NCBI GenBank assembly: GCA_964423545.1
Contig: CAYRFV010000156.1
Location: 1 to 12,924 of the forward strand
Direction: 5' to 3'
Origin: JALOOE01 sp964423545
GTDB taxonomy: Bacteria; Chloroflexota; Anaerolineae; CG2-30-64-16
DNA length: 12,924 nucleotides
In this document: positions 6,707 through 12,924 of the stretch, one piece after another
Layout of the letters: each line of letters begins with the position of its first letter
How positions within the stretch are numbered: the stretch's first letter is position 1
Position numbers and translations under genes: made by a program
The notes under the pieces: generated by a model
Told to the model about the DNA's origin: nothing
Databases searched by the model: none
The model's input: only the letters and a program-made list of their open reading frames with translations

Positions 6707-8941
6707 ATGCCGACGCCCGACCTACAATCCAGCACTTTCACCCTGGAATCTCGGTACGACGCTCTGCGTGCAACCAAGATGGCGCACACCGCCGAGAAGT
6801 GGCAGGTGGTCGGCGCGATGAACCACGATGACTGGGGCCTGATCTTGCCGCCGCCCGACTTCAGAGAGGTCGTACAGGCGATGAGCGGGTCCGGCGTGCT
6901 GATCAACGATGTGCGGCTGAAGGATGTGCCCATCGCACATAACCATCCGAACGGCGGCTTCTACGGACCGGTCGCAGTGGGACGCAGCTTCCGCGCGCTC
7001 TTGGACCGTCATCCGGTGACCATCGATCCGGTCTCTTCTCTGGCCGGCGCAACGATGGTCAACTTCATGTCGTATCGAAAGCAGCACTGGAATCCGGACT
7101 TCGACTACTCACACCTGCACGCCGAGCAGCGCAAATACCAGATCAACAGCGGCATCGGCGGCACCCAGCATTTTTGCCCCGATCTTGCCATCGGTCTCGA
7201 GCTCGGCTTCGGCGGCCTGCTGAAGAAGATCGCCTACTATCGTGAGATCAACCCGGTGGAGCATGGCGCTTTCTATGCCGGGCTGTCCGAGGTGGTTCTC
7301 GGCGCCCAGGACTGGATTCGACGCCATGCCGAAGCGGCGCGCCAGATCGCGGAGGCCGAACCCCGACCGGAGGTGCGCCAAAACCTGGTCGAAATCGCTG
7401 AGATGAACGCGCGGCTGGTGACCGAGCCGCCGGGGACCTTCAGGGAGGCATGCCAATGGCTGCTATGGTACCTGGTGCTCGCGCGCATGTTTGACGGCAG
7501 CGGCGCGACCGGACGGCTCGATCTGCTTCTCTTGCCCTATTATGAGCACGACAGAGGTGCGGGCATTCTGACCGACGACGAGGCGACGTTTCACATCGCG
7601 TGCCTGCTGTTGCGGGACACCGGCTACATTCAGCTGGGTGGCCCCGACGCCGCGGGCAACGACGTGACGAACCCGCTCTCCTATCTGATCCTGGAGGCCT
7701 CGCACCGCCTGAAGATACCTGCGAACATCGGTGTGTGCGTCGGCGATCGCACCGATCCGGGGCTCCTCGAACGCGGCGTCGAGATCATGTTCGAGGATCG
7801 ATTGGGCAACCCTAAGTTCCTTGGGGTCGACCGCACGGTCGAAGGCTTCGCGAGAAACGGCTATCCACTCGAGCTCTCGCGACAGCGCGCCTACTCGGGG
7901 TGCCACTGGCTGGCGCTACCGGGCACGGAGTACACCCTGAACGACATCGTCAAGATCAATCTGGCGGCCGTGTTCCAGGTGGCGCTGAGCGAAATGCTGG
8001 CGGGCTCGGACCGCCCGGGCGCCGACGAGCTCTGGCGACGTTTCGCCGCCCACTTGCGCCGCGCGGTCGAGGTGACTGCCGAGGGCATCGACTTCCATCT
8101 GCGCCACATGGGGGACGTCTTCCCCGAGCTGGTGCTCGATCTGCTCTGCTATGGCCCGATCGAGCGCGGGCTGGATGCCGCGTCCGGTGGGGTCGACTAC
8201 TACAACCTATGCGTGGACGCCTCCGCCCTGGCGACCGTGGCCGACTCTTTCGCCGCATGCGAGCACTGGATCGAGCGCGAAGCGCGCCTGACATGGTCGC
8301 AACTGAAGGGCTGTCTGGAGAGCGACTGGGCCGGCGAAGAAGGGGAGCGGGTGCGTCTCCTGATGAAGCGGGCGCCGCGCTACGGTCACGGCGGAACCCT
8401 CGCCGACGACTATGCCGTACGCATCGCTCGCCTCTTCACCGAGCTTATCAAGGAGCGGCCAACCCCTGACGGTCACAACCTGATTCCAGGCCTCTTCTCG
8501 TGGGCCAGCATGATCGCCATGGGCAAGGAAATCGCTGCGACCCCCAACGGCCGCCATGCGGGTGCGCCGATCTCACACGGGCCCAACCCCGATCCTGGCT
8601 TCCGCAAGGACGGCGCGCCCACTGCGCTGGCGGTGGCAGTGGCGGCGGTGCAGCCCGGCTACGGCAACACCGGACCGCTGCAACTGGATATGGATCCCGG
8701 GCTGGGTCGCGACGCGGCGGGGATCGAGAAAGTGGCCGCGCTGATCCGGGCGCACTTCGCGCTCGGCGGCACCCAGATCAATCTGAACGTCATGGACAAG
8801 GAGACGATCCTGGAAGCCCACAAGGATCCGACCAAGCACCCGGACCTCGTGGTGCGGGTGACCGGCTTCAGCGCCTACTTCGCCAGCCTCTCGCCTGAAT
8901 TCCGACAGATCGTGGTGGACCGGATCGTCAGCGAAAGTTAG
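6707..8941 (+). CDS. Glycyl radical enzyme of unassigned substrate (PFL-like family)
   Basis: This is a 744-residue member of the PFL/glycyl radical superfamily, somewhat shorter than the common 780-850. The C-terminal radical loop is RVTGFSAYF (717-725), with Gly720 as the radical site. The catalytic loop is YSGCHWLALPG with Cys399 as the thiyl residue. Other family blocks are present: GRLDLLLLPYYEHD (269-282), NPLSYLILEA (322-331), GNPKFLGVD (367-375) and PNGRHAGAPISHG (613-625). PFL is excluded because it has a Cys-Cys pair. CutC, diol dehydratases and hydroxyphenylacetate decarboxylase carry Glu two residues after the Cys; here that position is Trp401. The substrate class cannot be named. 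GAGGGAG (6695-6701) sits 5 nt before the ATG. The neighbours include no microcompartment shell, small subunit, CoA enzyme or transporter that would identify a substrate. Confidence 0.93.
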   Translation: MPTPDLQSSTFTLESRYDALRATKMAHTAEKWQVVGAMNHDDWGLILPPPDFREVVQAMSGSGVLINDVRLKDVPIAHNHPNGGFYGPVAVGRSFRALLDRHPVTIDPVSSLAGATMVNFMSYRKQHWNPDFDYSHLHAEQRKYQINSGIGGTQHFCPDLAIGLELGFGGLLKKIAYYREINPVEHGAFYAGLSEVVLGAQDWIRRHAEAARQIAEAEPRPEVRQNLVEIAEMNARLVTEPPGTFREACQWLLWYLVLARMFDGSGATGRLDLLLLPYYEHDRGAGILTDDEATFHIACLLLRDTGYIQLGGPDAAGNDVTNPLSYLILEASHRLKIPANIGVCVGDRTDPGLLERGVEIMFEDRLGNPKFLGVDRTVEGFARNGYPLELSRQRAYSGCHWLALPGTEYTLNDIVKINLAAVFQVALSEMLAGSDRPGADELWRRFAAHLRRAVEVTAEGIDFHLRHMGDVFPELVLDLLCYGPIERGLDAASGGVDYYNLCVDASALATVADSFAACEHWIEREARLTWSQLKGCLESDWAGEEGERVRLLMKRAPRYGHGGTLADDYAVRIARLFTELIKERPTPDGHNLIPGLFSWASMIAMGKEIAATPNGRHAGAPISHGPNPDPGFRKDGAPTALAVAVAAVQPGYGNTGPLQLDMDPGLGRDAAGIEKVAALIRAHFALGGTQINLNVMDKETILEAHKDPTKHPDLVVRVTGFSAYFASLSPEFRQIVVDRIVSES

Positions 8942-8972
8942 CTTCCGTCCCGTAGATCACGGTTTCGCGCCG

Positions 8973-9025
8973 CTGTGCGGTGTATGATATGATCCTTTCT
9001 CAGCCACCTAAGTCGCACCGCACAG
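8973..9025. repeat. 10-bp perfect inverted repeat flanking the P-type ATPase promoter and RBS
   Basis: CTGTGCGGTG (8973-8982) is the exact reverse complement of CACCGCACAG (9016-9025), with 33 nt between. The interval holds the -10 region and the predicted transcription start, and the right arm reaches into the ribosome binding site (AGAGG, 9024-9028). It could be a split operator or an RNA stem formed only by read-through transcripts. Confidence 0.7.
8985..8993 (+). promoter_or_regulatory. Extended -10 promoter for the P-type ATPase
   Basis: TGATATGAT contains TG, one base, then TATGAT (5 of 6 matches to TATAAT). A second overlapping TATGAT is at 8983-8988. No good -35 lies at normal distance; the nearest is TTTCGC at 8963-8968. 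The predicted start near 9000 gives a leader of about 33 nt. No terminator is evident between the glycyl radical enzyme stop (8941) and here. Confidence 0.55.
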
Positions 9026-9032
9026 AGGCGTC

Positions 9033-11567
9033 ATGTCACAAACCACCGGACTGACCCCACATGAGGTCGAAGAGCGCCGCAAGCGCGGCCTCGGCAATTC
9101 CGTCAAGCTCGCCACGAGTCGCACCTACCGCGATATCCTTGTCGAGAATGTCTTCAGCCCCGTCAATGTCGTGCTCTATGTGATCGGCCTGGGGATGATC
9201 CTCGTGGGCGACTACCGGAGCGCGCTGTTCACCGTCGGACTGGTCGCATTCAACGCGACGATCGGCGTCGTTCAGGAAGTGCGCGCCAAGCGCCAGCTCG
9301 ATCGCATTGCTCTGCTGGCGCGCGCCACCGTGAACGTGGTGCGCGAGGGGCGAGAGCAAGCGGTCGATCCGTCCGAGCTCGTGCAGGGCGACCTCTTATC
9401 GATCCAGGCGGGGGACCAGATTCCCGTTGACGGCGTGTTGGTCAGCGGCGGCCGGATCGAGGTGGATGAATCGCAGTTGACCGGCGAGTCGGATCTGATC
9501 CAGAAGGGACAGGGCGCAGCGCTGCTCTCCGGCAGCTTCTGCGTGACCGGCGCGGGCCTGCTCGAGGCGACGCAGGTCGGAGAAACCAGCTTCGCGAATC
9601 AGCTGACCACGAACGCCCGCAAGTTCCAGACCATTCGCACCCCTCTGCAGCGGGAGATCAACCGGCTGCTGCGAGTGCTGATGCTGATCGTCGGCTTTCT
9701 GATGTTGGTGATGGTGCTGGACCTGCTGGTCTTCTCCATGCGCTTCGGCGTGTTCCTCAATATATCGGCGGTCATCACGGGCATGGTGTCGGCCGGGCTC
9801 TTGACGATCATCATCCTGAACTACTCCTGGGGCGCCATCCGCATCGGCCAGCGCGGCGGCCTGGTGCAGCAGATCAACGCCGTCGAGTCCCTCAGCAACG
9901 TCACCGTGCTGTGCACGGACAAGACCGGCACATTGACTGCGAACAAGCTGAAGTACCATGATGTCCACCCAACCGGCATCGACAAGGCCGAGCTGGAGCG
10001 CACCCTGGCCGATTTTGCAGCCAGCGCCGCCACGACCAACAAGACCAGCCAGGCGATCCTTGACGGCTTGGCCGGCGCCAAAAGGAGGACGATCGACGAG
10101 GTGCCGTTTGCGTCGGCGCGCAAGTGGTCGGCATTGGCGCTGGACGATGCCGGAGACGAGGGAGAGGCCGGCCACCGGCCCCCCATGCACGGCGTCTTCG
10201 TCCTGGGCGCCCCAGAGATGCTGCAGGAGCACCTGCGGATTCCAGAGGAGGCGGACGAACAGCTCCGGGCATGGACAGATCAGGGCCTGCGGGTGCTGGT
10301 GTTCGCCGGCAATCGACATGAACGCACACTGCGCGACGCCGCCGGCGAGCCTGCGCTGCCGCCGCTCACCTTGCTCGGACTCGTCAGCCTGAGCGACGAG
10401 CTGCGGCCCCACCTGAAGGAGACATTGGCTTCTTTCACAGCGCACGGCGTGAGGCTCAAGATCATTTCCGGCGACAGTCCGCAGACCGTCGCAGCGCTGG
10501 CGCGCCAGGCCGGCCTCGGCGGCGAACTGAAACTGGTGTCAGGCCCCGAGCTGAGCCGGATGAGTGCACCGGAGTTCGAGGCCGCTGCAGCCGCGACCAC
10601 CATCTTCGGCCGCATCACACCCCAGCAGAAGGAAGCGCTGGTCGATGCGCTGCGACGCCAGGGCGAGTACGTGGCTATGATCGGCGACGGTGTCAACGAT
10701 GTGCTGTCGGTCAAGAAGGCCAACATGGGGATCGCCATGGAAAGCGGCAGTTCGGCGACGCGTGCGGTGGCGAACATGGTGCTGCTCGGCGATTCGTTCG
10801 AGGCGCTACCCTACGCGTTCACCGAGGGCCAGCGCGTCATCAACAGCATCCAGAGCATACTGAAGCTCTACATGGTGACCATCTTCTCCCTGGCGCTCCT
10901 GGTCATCGCCACTGCGGCACTCCAGATCGGCTTCCCATACTCGGCGAGCCACAATACGCTTCTGTCGTTCTTTGCACGCGGGGTCCCCCCGGTGGCCCTG
11001 GCGCTATGGGCGCGTCCGGGCAGTTCGAAGGTGGGGGTCTACCCTGGCATTCTCCACTTCACGCTCCCTGCCGCCGGCCTGATCTTTCTGTTCGGCCTGA
11101 CAGTGTACCTGGGCAGCTTCTTCGTCATCGAACGGGGTCTCAGCGAGGTCCAGGTTACCGAGGCGATGATCGCCAACCTGGAGCGCTATGTGGGCGTCAC
11201 CTATGATGTCTCGACACCGGAGGCGTTCAAGGCCTCCGCCACATTGCTCTCAGCGCAGACCGCACTGACCGGCTTCACCATTCTGACTGGCGTGCTCCTG
11301 ATGGTGTTTGCGGCGCCCCCCATCCGCTGGTTCGCTGGAGGGGCCGACTACAGCGGCGATTGGCGCCCTACGATCCTGGCGGGGGCGCTGATCCTGGCAT
11401 ACGCCGGCATCTTCGTTATCGAACCTCTGCAGCGGTTCTTCCAGTTGATCCCCTTGCCGGCCACTATCTACCTGGCGATCACCGGGCTGACCGTGCTTTG
11501 GGTGTTCGTGCAGCGGCAGGTCTGGCGAGGCGCATGGCTGGAACGCTTTCTGGACCTGGAGGACTAG
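9033..11567 (+). CDS. CtpE-like P-type ATPase with an altered membrane ion site
   Basis: This 844-residue HAD-type transport ATPase has the full catalytic set. These are actuator TGES (150-153), phosphorylation motif CDKTGTLT with Asp296, nucleotide-domain LGAPE (391-395, where KGAPE is usual), SGDSPQT (479-485) and hinge MIGDGVNDV (549-557). About ten TM segments are visible: M1-M2 43-82, M3 212-234, M4 243-268, and six in 605-830. There is no CxxC N-domain or CPC motif, so it is not a heavy-metal P1B pump. GSGSSATRAVA-like sequence after the hinge, the VLGAPE block and the M6 VPPVALAL region resemble the mycobacterial CtpE group (Ca2+-linked). At the M4 kink the usual PEGL is replaced by SAGL (253-256), so the transported species is uncertain. 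The start is supported by AGAGG four bases upstream. Confidence 0.9.
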   Translation: MSQTTGLTPHEVEERRKRGLGNSVKLATSRTYRDILVENVFSPVNVVLYVIGLGMILVGDYRSALFTVGLVAFNATIGVVQEVRAKRQLDRIALLARATVNVVREGREQAVDPSELVQGDLLSIQAGDQIPVDGVLVSGGRIEVDESQLTGESDLIQKGQGAALLSGSFCVTGAGLLEATQVGETSFANQLTTNARKFQTIRTPLQREINRLLRVLMLIVGFLMLVMVLDLLVFSMRFGVFLNISAVITGMVSAGLLTIIILNYSWGAIRIGQRGGLVQQINAVESLSNVTVLCTDKTGTLTANKLKYHDVHPTGIDKAELERTLADFAASAATTNKTSQAILDGLAGAKRRTIDEVPFASARKWSALALDDAGDEGEAGHRPPMHGVFVLGAPEMLQEHLRIPEEADEQLRAWTDQGLRVLVFAGNRHERTLRDAAGEPALPPLTLLGLVSLSDELRPHLKETLASFTAHGVRLKIISGDSPQTVAALARQAGLGGELKLVSGPELSRMSAPEFEAAAAATTIFGRITPQQKEALVDALRRQGEYVAMIGDGVNDVLSVKKANMGIAMESGSSATRAVANMVLLGDSFEALPYAFTEGQRVINSIQSILKLYMVTIFSLALLVIATAALQIGFPYSASHNTLLSFFARGVPPVALALWARPGSSKVGVYPGILHFTLPAAGLIFLFGLTVYLGSFFVIERGLSEVQVTEAMIANLERYVGVTYDVSTPEAFKASATLLSAQTALTGFTILTGVLLMVFAAPPIRWFAGGADYSGDWRPTILAGALILAYAGIFVIEPLQRFFQLIPLPATIYLAITGLTVLWVFVQRQVWRGAWLERFLDLED

Positions 11568-11632
11568 GGGCGCAGGGCAGCCACGGCTCCGGGCGAACCG
11601 TAACCGGAAGCACACACGCCGGGCCCAGCGCG

Positions 11633-11641
11633 TGTTATGAT
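11633..11641 (+). promoter_or_regulatory. Extended -10 promoter for the peptidase gene
   Basis: TGTTATGAT is TG, one base, then TATGAT (5 of 6 matches). No convincing -35 is seen at 17 nt. A small 6-bp stem (11614-11619 with 11630-11635) abuts it. The predicted transcription start is about 11647-11650, which would leave almost no leader before the mini-ORF at 11650. Confidence 0.5.
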
Positions 11642-11649
11642 GCCTGATC

Positions 11650-11676
11650 ATGAGCGAAGAAAGGAAAAGAGCATGA
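11650..11676 (+). CDS. Possible 8-codon leader mini-ORF overlapping the pepF start
   Basis: ATG 11650 opens a frame encoding MSEERKRA and stops with TGA at 11674-11676. That TGA overlaps the pepF ATG 11673 in an ATGA arrangement typical of translational coupling. The mini-ORF contains the pepF Shine-Dalgarno (AAAGGA, 11660-11665). It has no ribosome binding site of its own, but it lies at the predicted transcription start, so it could be read as a leaderless message. Chance occurrence is possible. Confidence 0.25.
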   Translation: MSEERKRA

Positions 11677-12924
11677 GTGACAGATTGCCCACCGGGGCTG
11701 AGGCCATCACCTGGAACCTGTCGGACCTGTATGCCGCGATCGATGATCCGGCCATCGATCGCGACCTCGACCGATCGGATGCCGAAGCCGATGCGCTCGG
11801 CGCAACCTATCGCGGCCGCGTCGTCGGGCTCAGTGCGGCGGAGCTGGCCACGATGCTGGGGGCGTATGAGACGCTTCTCGAACGGGCGCACAAGGTCGGA
11901 AACTTCGCTCATCTCGCCTGGTCGGCGGACACCAGCGCGCCGGCCTCCGGCGCGCTGCTCCAGAAAGCCACCGAGCGTGGCTCCCGGCTGAGCCAGAAGC
12001 TCGTGTTCATGGAACTGGAGCTGGCGGCCGCGCCGGACGAAGTCGCCGCCGTGTGGTTGGCTGACCCGGCATTGTCGCGCTATCGCCACTGGCTCGAACT
12101 CGTGCGCCGCTACCGACCACACCTGCTCACCGAACCGGAAGAGAAGATTCTGGCAGAGAAAGCGGTCACCGGCCGGAGCGCCTGGGTGCGCTTCTTCGAT
12201 GAGGTGCACAGCGCTGCACGCTATACCTTCGACGGTCAAGAGATGACCCGCGATCAGGTGCTCACGCGCCTCTACTCGCCCGATCGCGAGGTGCGCCGTC
12301 GCGCGCAGGAGCTCGTGACCGATGGGCTGAAGGAGATGAGCCGCACCACCACCTTCATCATGAACAACATCCTGGCGGACAAGGCGTCGGATGACCGGCT
12401 GCGCAGCTATCGGACCTGGATCAGTGCACGCAACATGAGCAACGAAGTCGATGACGCCACGGTGGATGCGCTGGTCGCGGCGGTGACTTCGCGCTACGAC
12501 ATTGTAGCGCGCTACTACAGGATCAAGCGGCGGTTGCTCGGCGTGCAGGAGCTCTACGACTATGACCGCTACGCCCCTCTGCCTGCCGCCGACAAGCACT
12601 ATGCCTGGGAGGAAGCGCGCACGATCGTGCTGAGCGCCTATGCACGCTTCGATGCGCGCCTGGCGGACACTGCCGCACTCTTCTTCGACCGCCGCTGGAT
12701 CGACGCTGCGATTCGACCCGGCAAGCGCGGCGGCGCATTCAGCGCGGCCACCGTGCCGTCGGTGCATCCGTACATTCTGATGAATTATGAGGCGAAGCCG
12801 CGCGACGTGATGACCCTGGCGCACGAGCTGGGTCATGGGGTCCATCAGAAGCTTTCCGGCGTACAGGGACTGCTCCAGGCCGATACGCCGCTCACCACGG
12901 CCGAGACCGCCTCGGTCTTCGGAG
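11673..12924 (+). CDS. pepF: Oligoendopeptidase F, M3 family (partial, runs off the window)
   Basis: 417 complete codons are present of a family that is usually about 600 residues. The protein begins MSDRLPTGAEAITWNLSDLY; the W-x-L-x-D-L-Y start is characteristic of PepF proteins. The helical N-terminal domain runs to about residue 200, followed by the M3 catalytic domain. The zinc site is intact as far as it is visible: HELGH with His384, Glu385 (catalytic) and His388, and the third ligand Glu411 in TTAETASVFG. PepF is a cytoplasmic zinc metallopeptidase that cuts short oligopeptides, in peptide recycling or trimming. AAAGGA lies 7 nt before the ATG. It is separated from the P-type ATPase stop by 105 nt containing its own promoter-like element. 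Confidence 0.95.
   Translation, partial: MSDRLPTGAEAITWNLSDLYAAIDDPAIDRDLDRSDAEADALGATYRGRVVGLSAAELATMLGAYETLLERAHKVGNFAHLAWSADTSAPASGALLQKATERGSRLSQKLVFMELELAAAPDEVAAVWLADPALSRYRHWLELVRRYRPHLLTEPEEKILAEKAVTGRSAWVRFFDEVHSAARYTFDGQEMTRDQVLTRLYSPDREVRRRAQELVTDGLKEMSRTTTFIMNNILADKASDDRLRSYRTWISARNMSNEVDDATVDALVAAVTSRYDIVARYYRIKRRLLGVQELYDYDRYAPLPAADKHYAWEEARTIVLSAYARFDARLADTAALFFDRRWIDAAIRPGKRGGAFSAATVPSVHPYILMNYEAKPRDVMTLAHELGHGVHQKLSGVQGLLQADTPLTTAETASVFG

Noticed and set aside
6707..8941. Assignment as pyruvate formate-lyase
   Set aside because: The active-site loop has a single Cys instead of the adjacent Cys-Cys pair of PFL, and the activase carries a ferredoxin insert that PFL activase lacks.
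5592..8941. Glycyl radical enzyme microcompartment locus
   Set aside because: No shell proteins, aldehyde dehydrogenase or N-terminal encapsulation extension are visible. Genes on both sides are a transporter operon and a P-type ATPase.
11614..11635. Six-bp stem ACACGC/GCGTGT as terminator of the P-type ATPase gene
   Set aside because: It is short, has a 10-nt loop and no U-tract, and its right arm overlaps the extended -10 of the next gene. Not enough to call a terminator.
11250..12845. 531-codon minus-strand frame opposite the P-type ATPase end and pepF
   Set aside because: It spans two clear + strand genes and their promoter region and shows no domain signature.
1..12924. tRNA, rRNA, CRISPR array, insertion sequence or phage genes
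   Set aside because: None was seen: no clover-leaf-like segments, no regularly spaced direct repeats, and no transposase or integrase motifs in any frame examined.

Overview
The window is high-GC bacterial DNA with every recognisable gene on the + strand. It carries anaerobic radical chemistry (a glycyl radical enzyme with its activase), an FtsX/MacB-type exporter whose ATPase has a fused cyclic-nucleotide-binding-like domain, a CtpE-like P-type ATPase and a PepF-like peptidase. This mix is compatible with an anaerobic or facultative, possibly Chloroflexota-like bacterium. That placement is an impression from gene content only: there is no rRNA or phylogenetic marker here.

Layout. (1) 1-401: a possible tail of an upstream gene ending at 107, then an otherwise gene-free stretch with a perfect 17-bp inverted repeat capped by a UNCG-type tetraloop (204-241). 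(2) 402-5429: a three-gene exporter operon of ATPase with cNMP-like domain, 820-aa double-module FtsX/MacB permease (8-nt overlap with the ATPase gene), and a lipoprotein-type membrane fusion protein with a 26-residue coiled-coil repeat. A 20-bp bulged hairpin (5461-5512) follows it. (3) 5592-8941: a promoter with near-consensus -35 and extended -10, then a glycyl radical enzyme activase and a glycyl radical enzyme, with a 10-bp hairpin between them. (4) 8973-11567: an extended -10 promoter inside a 10-bp perfect inverted repeat, then the P-type ATPase. (5) 11633-12924: another extended -10, a possible 8-codon mini-ORF overlapping the next start codon, and an M3-family oligoendopeptidase F cut by the window edge.

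How the genes work together. The ATPase, permease and adaptor should form one tripartite exporter or mechanotransmission complex. The activase installs the glycyl radical on Gly720 of the neighbouring enzyme. The P-type ATPase and PepF look like separate transcription units with no evident link to the radical pathway.

The best candidates for something undescribed are three. The glycyl radical enzyme has Cys399 in a Gly-Cys-His-Trp context, without the Glu two residues on that marks most known dehydratase, lyase and decarboxylase members. The P-type ATPase has the usual M4 PEGL ion-site motif replaced by SAGL and no acidic residues at the M6 equivalent. The inverted repeat in front of the ATPase gene would pair over its ribosome binding site only in read-through transcripts.
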